In this document: one piece after another, positions 60,985-64,000 of the stretch
Position numbering within the stretch: the stretch's first letter is position 1
Layout: every line of letters starts with the position of its first letter
Source of the DNA: Mycolicibacterium chitae
GTDB lineage: Bacteria; Actinomycetota; Actinomycetes; Mycobacteriales; Mycobacteriaceae
Assembly (NCBI RefSeq): GCF_900637205.1
Contig: NZ_LR134355.1
Location: 4,092,001 to 4,156,000, forward strand
DNA: 64,000 bases
Reading direction: 5' to 3'
The notes under the pieces: generated by a model
Seen by the model: only the letters and a program-made list of their open reading frames with translations
Told to the model about the DNA's origin: nothing
Databases searched by the model: none
Program-made: the position numbers and the translations under genes

Positions 60985-62384
60985 TGCTCGGTCGAAAGAC
61001 GCGGGGCCGCAGGCCCTTCATGCCCGGCCGGCCCTGGCTGGCGGTGCGCGGCCTGATCGCCGTCGCGGTCGCCGGAGTCGTGGCCGCGGTCCTCGTCGGC
61101 CGCGCCACCGGCAGCCTCGACCCCACCGGCGACGTGTTCGTCGGCGTGCCGGCCTCGGCCGGGCTGATCACCACCGCCGCGCCGGTGCGCTATCACGGGG
61201 TCAACGTCGGGCGCATCGCCGAAATCCAGTCCGGCACCGAAACTTCGCGCGTGCGCCTGGCCATCGACCGCGACAAGCTGCCGCTGATCCCGGCCACCGT
61301 GGTGGCCCGCATCGTGCCGCGCACCTTCTTCGGCGACATCTACCTGCAACTCGCCGACCGCGCGGACCAGACCGGCACCGCCGCGCCGCTGAGCGCCGGC
61401 ACCACCATCTCCATCGACGACAGCGCCGACGCGCTGGCGCTCTACGACGTCTTCACCAAGATCGTCGACGTCTTCTCCACGCTGCAGCCCGAGAAGATGC
61501 AGACCGCGCTCACCGCGGTCAGCCAGGCGCTGCGCGACCGGGGCTCCGAGATCGGTTCCACCATCGACAATCTCAGCGCGGCCTCGTCGGTGCTGACCCC
61601 GACCGTCACCCGGTTCCTGGACACCACCCCACAGTTCCGCGACGTGATGAGCGCCCTGCACACCGCGACCCCCGACATCCTGACCACCCTGTCGGCCGCC
61701 ACCAACGTCTCGGAGCGCCTCGCCGACGACAGCGCCGCCTTCGGGGCGGCCCTGGGCGAGATGGCCGGCCTGGGCTCGGTGCTGACCGCGTTCTTTGCCG
61801 ACCACCGCGAATCGTTCATCACCGTCCTCGACGCCGGCGGCAAGATCCTGGCCACCACCGCGGCCCAACCCGAGGGCCTGGTCGAAACCCTGGCCGGTGC
61901 GCGCACTTTCGGTGACGCCGGGGCGCGGACCTTCGCCACCGGGAAGTTCAGCATCACCGCCGTCGCCACCTTCTCCGGCCCCATGCCCTACACGGCCGCG
62001 GACTGCCCGGTCTACGGGACGACCTACGGCGCCCACTGCGCCGACGCCGACCCGTTCAACCCGGTGCCGACCATGCCGCTGGACATCCCGCTGCCCGACT
62101 CCGTTGACCTGAAATCGCCGCCGCCGGTGGCGTTCTTCCCCGAAGGTCAGCGCAGCGGCGGCGTTCCCCCGCCGCCAGCCCCCGCACCCGGCCCCGCCCC
62201 GGGACCCGGCTTCCCCGCGGAGGCGGCGCCCGCCTCGGCGATCGTCGGCGGCGCGGCCGAATCGCACGCGCTGGGCGTCCTGCAGAACGAGGTGCTGGGC
62301 GGCCACGGCGCCGCCGAGCCCCACATCGCCACCGTGGTGATGCTCGGTCCCCTGGTGCGCGGCACGGAGGTACGGGTCGCATGA
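60984..62384 (+). CDS. MceA-type protein, second mce operon
   Basis: A 466-aa exported MCE subunit with an N-terminal helix (about 19-39) and an MCE domain (VFVGVPASAGLITTAAPVRY / HGVNVGRIAEI). A helical domain and Cys-containing FSGPMPYTAADCPVYGTTYG follow, with a Pro/Gly-rich segment near the end. ATG 60984 is used; GTG 60981 just before it is also possible. The direct junction to YrbE-B shows the uninterrupted state that the first operon lost through the IS5 insertion. Confidence 0.9.
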   Translation: MLGRKTRGRRPFMPGRPWLAVRGLIAVAVAGVVAAVLVGRATGSLDPTGDVFVGVPASAGLITTAAPVRYHGVNVGRIAEIQSGTETSRVRLAIDRDKLPLIPATVVARIVPRTFFGDIYLQLADRADQTGTAAPLSAGTTISIDDSADALALYDVFTKIVDVFSTLQPEKMQTALTAVSQALRDRGSEIGSTIDNLSAASSVLTPTVTRFLDTTPQFRDVMSALHTATPDILTTLSAATNVSERLADDSAAFGAALGEMAGLGSVLTAFFADHRESFITVLDAGGKILATTAAQPEGLVETLAGARTFGDAGARTFATGKFSITAVATFSGPMPYTAADCPVYGTTYGAHCADADPFNPVPTMPLDIPLPDSVDLKSPPPVAFFPEGQRSGGVPPPPAPAPGPAPGPGFPAEAAPASAIVGGAAESHALGVLQNEVLGGHGAAEPHIATVVMLGPLVRGTEVRVA

Positions 62385-63427
62385 AGGTCAGCTGGCAGTC
62401 CTGGGCCAAGGTGGGCAGCTTCTGCGCCGCCGGGGTGATGAGCGGCCTGCTCGTGGTCAACACGTTGTCGGTGCCGGTGCGCGGCAACACCACCAATTAC
62501 GTGGCGCAGTTCAGCAGCGTCGAGGGCCTCAGCGTCGGTAACCCGGTCACCATGAACGGGATCCGCATCGGGCGCGTCGACTCGATCCGGTTCGCCGACA
62601 ACGGGCAGGGCACCAGCCGCGCCGACGTCGGGCTCGAGGTCCGGTCGCGCTACGCGCTGACCACCGACGTCACCGCCGCGGTGCGCTACGGCGACATGCT
62701 CGGCGCCCGCTACGTCGCGCTGTCCGATCCGACCGGGACCGTGCAGGAACTGTCCACCGGCGAACCCCGCCAGCTCCTCGCGGCCGGCGGGGTCATCCCC
62801 CTGGCCGCCACCAGCCCCGCCGTCGACCTGACCGCGCTGCTCAACGGGTTCAAGCCGCTGTTCGACGCGCTCGAACCCGCACAGGTCAACACCATCACCC
62901 GCGGCTTCGCCGAAACCTTCGGCGGCCAAACGCAAACGGTGACCACCCTGCTGGCCCAGATCGCCACCATGACCGCCTCGATGGACCACAACGATCAGAT
63001 CTTCACCACCCTGATCGACAACGTGTCGGCGCTGATGAGCACGGTCAACGCGCGCCAGCCGCAACTCACCGAGATGCTCGGCGGGCTCGAGCGCCTGACC
63101 GCCACGGTCACCGGTCCCAACGGTCAGCTGGAACTGCTGCTCGATCAGGGCAACGCCGTGCTGGCCACGCTCACCAACACCGTCACGCAGTCCAGCGCCG
63201 CCTACGGCGAGGCGCTGACCGATCTCAACGCGATGCTGGGCACCTGGGAACAGAACACCGCCGACTTCGAGGCGCTGGTCGAAAAGCTGCCGCACTTCGC
63301 CGATTCCATCAACCGGGCCAGCAGCTACGGCGGCTTCGTCAGCCTGTACCTCTGCAACTTCACGCTCAAGATCGCCAAGCACGAGGCAAACATCTTCGGC
63401 AGTCGGCATACGGAGGTGTGCCTGTGA
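62381..63427 (+). CDS. MceB-type protein, second mce operon
   Basis: A 348-aa MCE subunit with a helix at about 10-28 and MCE domain QFSSVEGLSVGNPVTMNGIR. A helical region and C-terminal YLCNFTLKIAKHEANIFGSR follow. The ATG overlaps the mceA stop by four bases; the stop shares a base with the mceC start. Confidence 0.91.
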   Translation: MKVSWQSWAKVGSFCAAGVMSGLLVVNTLSVPVRGNTTNYVAQFSSVEGLSVGNPVTMNGIRIGRVDSIRFADNGQGTSRADVGLEVRSRYALTTDVTAAVRYGDMLGARYVALSDPTGTVQELSTGEPRQLLAAGGVIPLAATSPAVDLTALLNGFKPLFDALEPAQVNTITRGFAETFGGQTQTVTTLLAQIATMTASMDHNDQIFTTLIDNVSALMSTVNARQPQLTEMLGGLERLTATVTGPNGQLELLLDQGNAVLATLTNTVTQSSAAYGEALTDLNAMLGTWEQNTADFEALVEKLPHFADSINRASSYGGFVSLYLCNFTLKIAKHEANIFGSRHTEVCL

Positions 63428-64000
63428 TGTTCCTGGTGAAACTCATCGACCTGTTCGTCGGGGCGGTGATGTTCCTGCTCAAGAAGGACCGCGGGCACAA
63501 CCCGACGATCCCGTTCACCCTCGGCGCCATCGGCACCCTCGCGCTGATCGTGCTGATGCTGGTGACCATTGGCCTGCCCCGCGTCGTCTACCAGGCCCGC
63601 ACCGACGCGTTCACCGCGGAGATGGCCAACTCCAGCGGATTGACCAGCGGCGACCCGGTCTACGTCGCCGGGGTGCCGGCCGGGCGGGTGGAACGCGTCA
63701 ACCTCGCCGGCGACCGGGTACGCGTCGACTTCCGGCTCGACGACGGCCAGCCGCTGGGCAACCAGACCACCGCCACCGTGCGGTTGCGCACCGTGCTGGG
63801 CAAGCGGTTCCTCGACGTCACGCCCGCCGGTGTGGTGGATCCGCAGGACGGCAACGTGATTCCGCTGGCGCGCACCACGGTGCCCTACAGCCTCGACGAG
63901 GTCGGGCGCAAGGCCGAGGACGCCGCGGCCGGCCTCGACCGGGAGGCGCTCACCGCTGCGATGCGCACCGTCAACGAGTCCATCCCCACCGACAACACCG
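63427..64000 (+). CDS. MceC-type protein, second mce operon (3' end outside window)
   Basis: The visible 191 residues show a membrane helix (about 33-55) and an MCE domain with MANSSGLTSGDPVYVAGVPAG and VRLRTVLGKRFLDVTPAG. The frame is open to the window end. Its ATG shares one base with the mceB stop (TGATG). The remaining mce genes should follow to the right. Confidence 0.88.
   Translation, partial: MFLVKLIDLFVGAVMFLLKKDRGHNPTIPFTLGAIGTLALIVLMLVTIGLPRVVYQARTDAFTAEMANSSGLTSGDPVYVAGVPAGRVERVNLAGDRVRVDFRLDDGQPLGNQTTATVRLRTVLGKRFLDVTPAGVVDPQDGNVIPLARTTVPYSLDEVGRKAEDAAAGLDREALTAAMRTVNESIPTDNT

Noticed and set aside
42780..63427. Second mce operon as a recent duplicate of the first
   Set aside because: Proteins share only family motifs; the surrounding sequence, lengths and tails differ.

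Overview
The window is high-GC actinobacterial DNA that reads as a mycobacterium, most likely a fast-growing one. The evidence is two complete-looking YrbE/Mce operon layouts, two F420-type (LLM class) oxidoreductases, many FadD/FadE/EchA-type lipid genes, a Mce3R-like double TetR repressor, and a gene block (YajQ, monooxygenase, gpsA ... htpX, grcC1, menJ) in the order and orientation I recall for M. tuberculosis Rv0566c-Rv0561c, read in reverse.

Bases 1-11.4 kb hold a plus-strand catabolic block: the end of a ferredoxin-reductase gene, an LLM oxidoreductase, a Baeyer-Villiger-type monooxygenase, a thiolase, a FadB-like fusion and a second LLM oxidoreductase. A divergent pair follows (acyl-CoA synthetase and an HsaA-like flavin hydroxylase). 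Together they look like ring or ketone oxidation followed by beta-oxidation. Bases 11.5-16.5 kb carry a secreted histidine phosphatase, a lipase/esterase and an ADP-forming acyl-CoA synthetase. They end in a pair of mutually inverted hairpins around a gene remnant.

Bases 16.5-27.6 kb contain a FadE, a double-TetR regulator with a clear 22-bp inverted repeat in front of it, and an eight-gene minus-strand operon. The operon order is SDR, enoyl-CoA hydratase, DUF7064-like protein, FadD, FadE, SDR, APH-type kinase and a small unknown protein. It is headed by a perfect 7-3-7 inverted repeat. The kinase + small protein + SDR + FadE + FadD content resembles the levulinate (lvaABCDE) pathway, but the FadE lacks the expected ACAD10/11 motif.

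Bases 27.6-38.5 kb are accessory. They hold DoxX and an ECF sigma factor, two unknown membrane proteins in visibly lower-GC DNA, and a complete IS1380-family element (30650-32306, 5-bp target duplication CTAAA) just upstream of a beta-lactamase-fold protein. Next are a TspO-like protein, a VTC / DUF4956 / CotH module with a collagen-like linker, a BrnT-like toxin-antitoxin pair and tRNA-Tyr.

Bases 38.5-59 kb are the conserved Rv0566c-Rv0561c block, split by a complete mce operon (yrbE pair, mceA-F, two associated genes) between gpsA and htpX. An IS5-family element sits exactly in the CTAG at the yrbE-B stop / mceA start junction of that operon. From 57.8 kb a Mce3R-like repressor stands divergent to a second mce operon (yrbE pair, mceA, mceB, start of mceC), which runs off the right edge.
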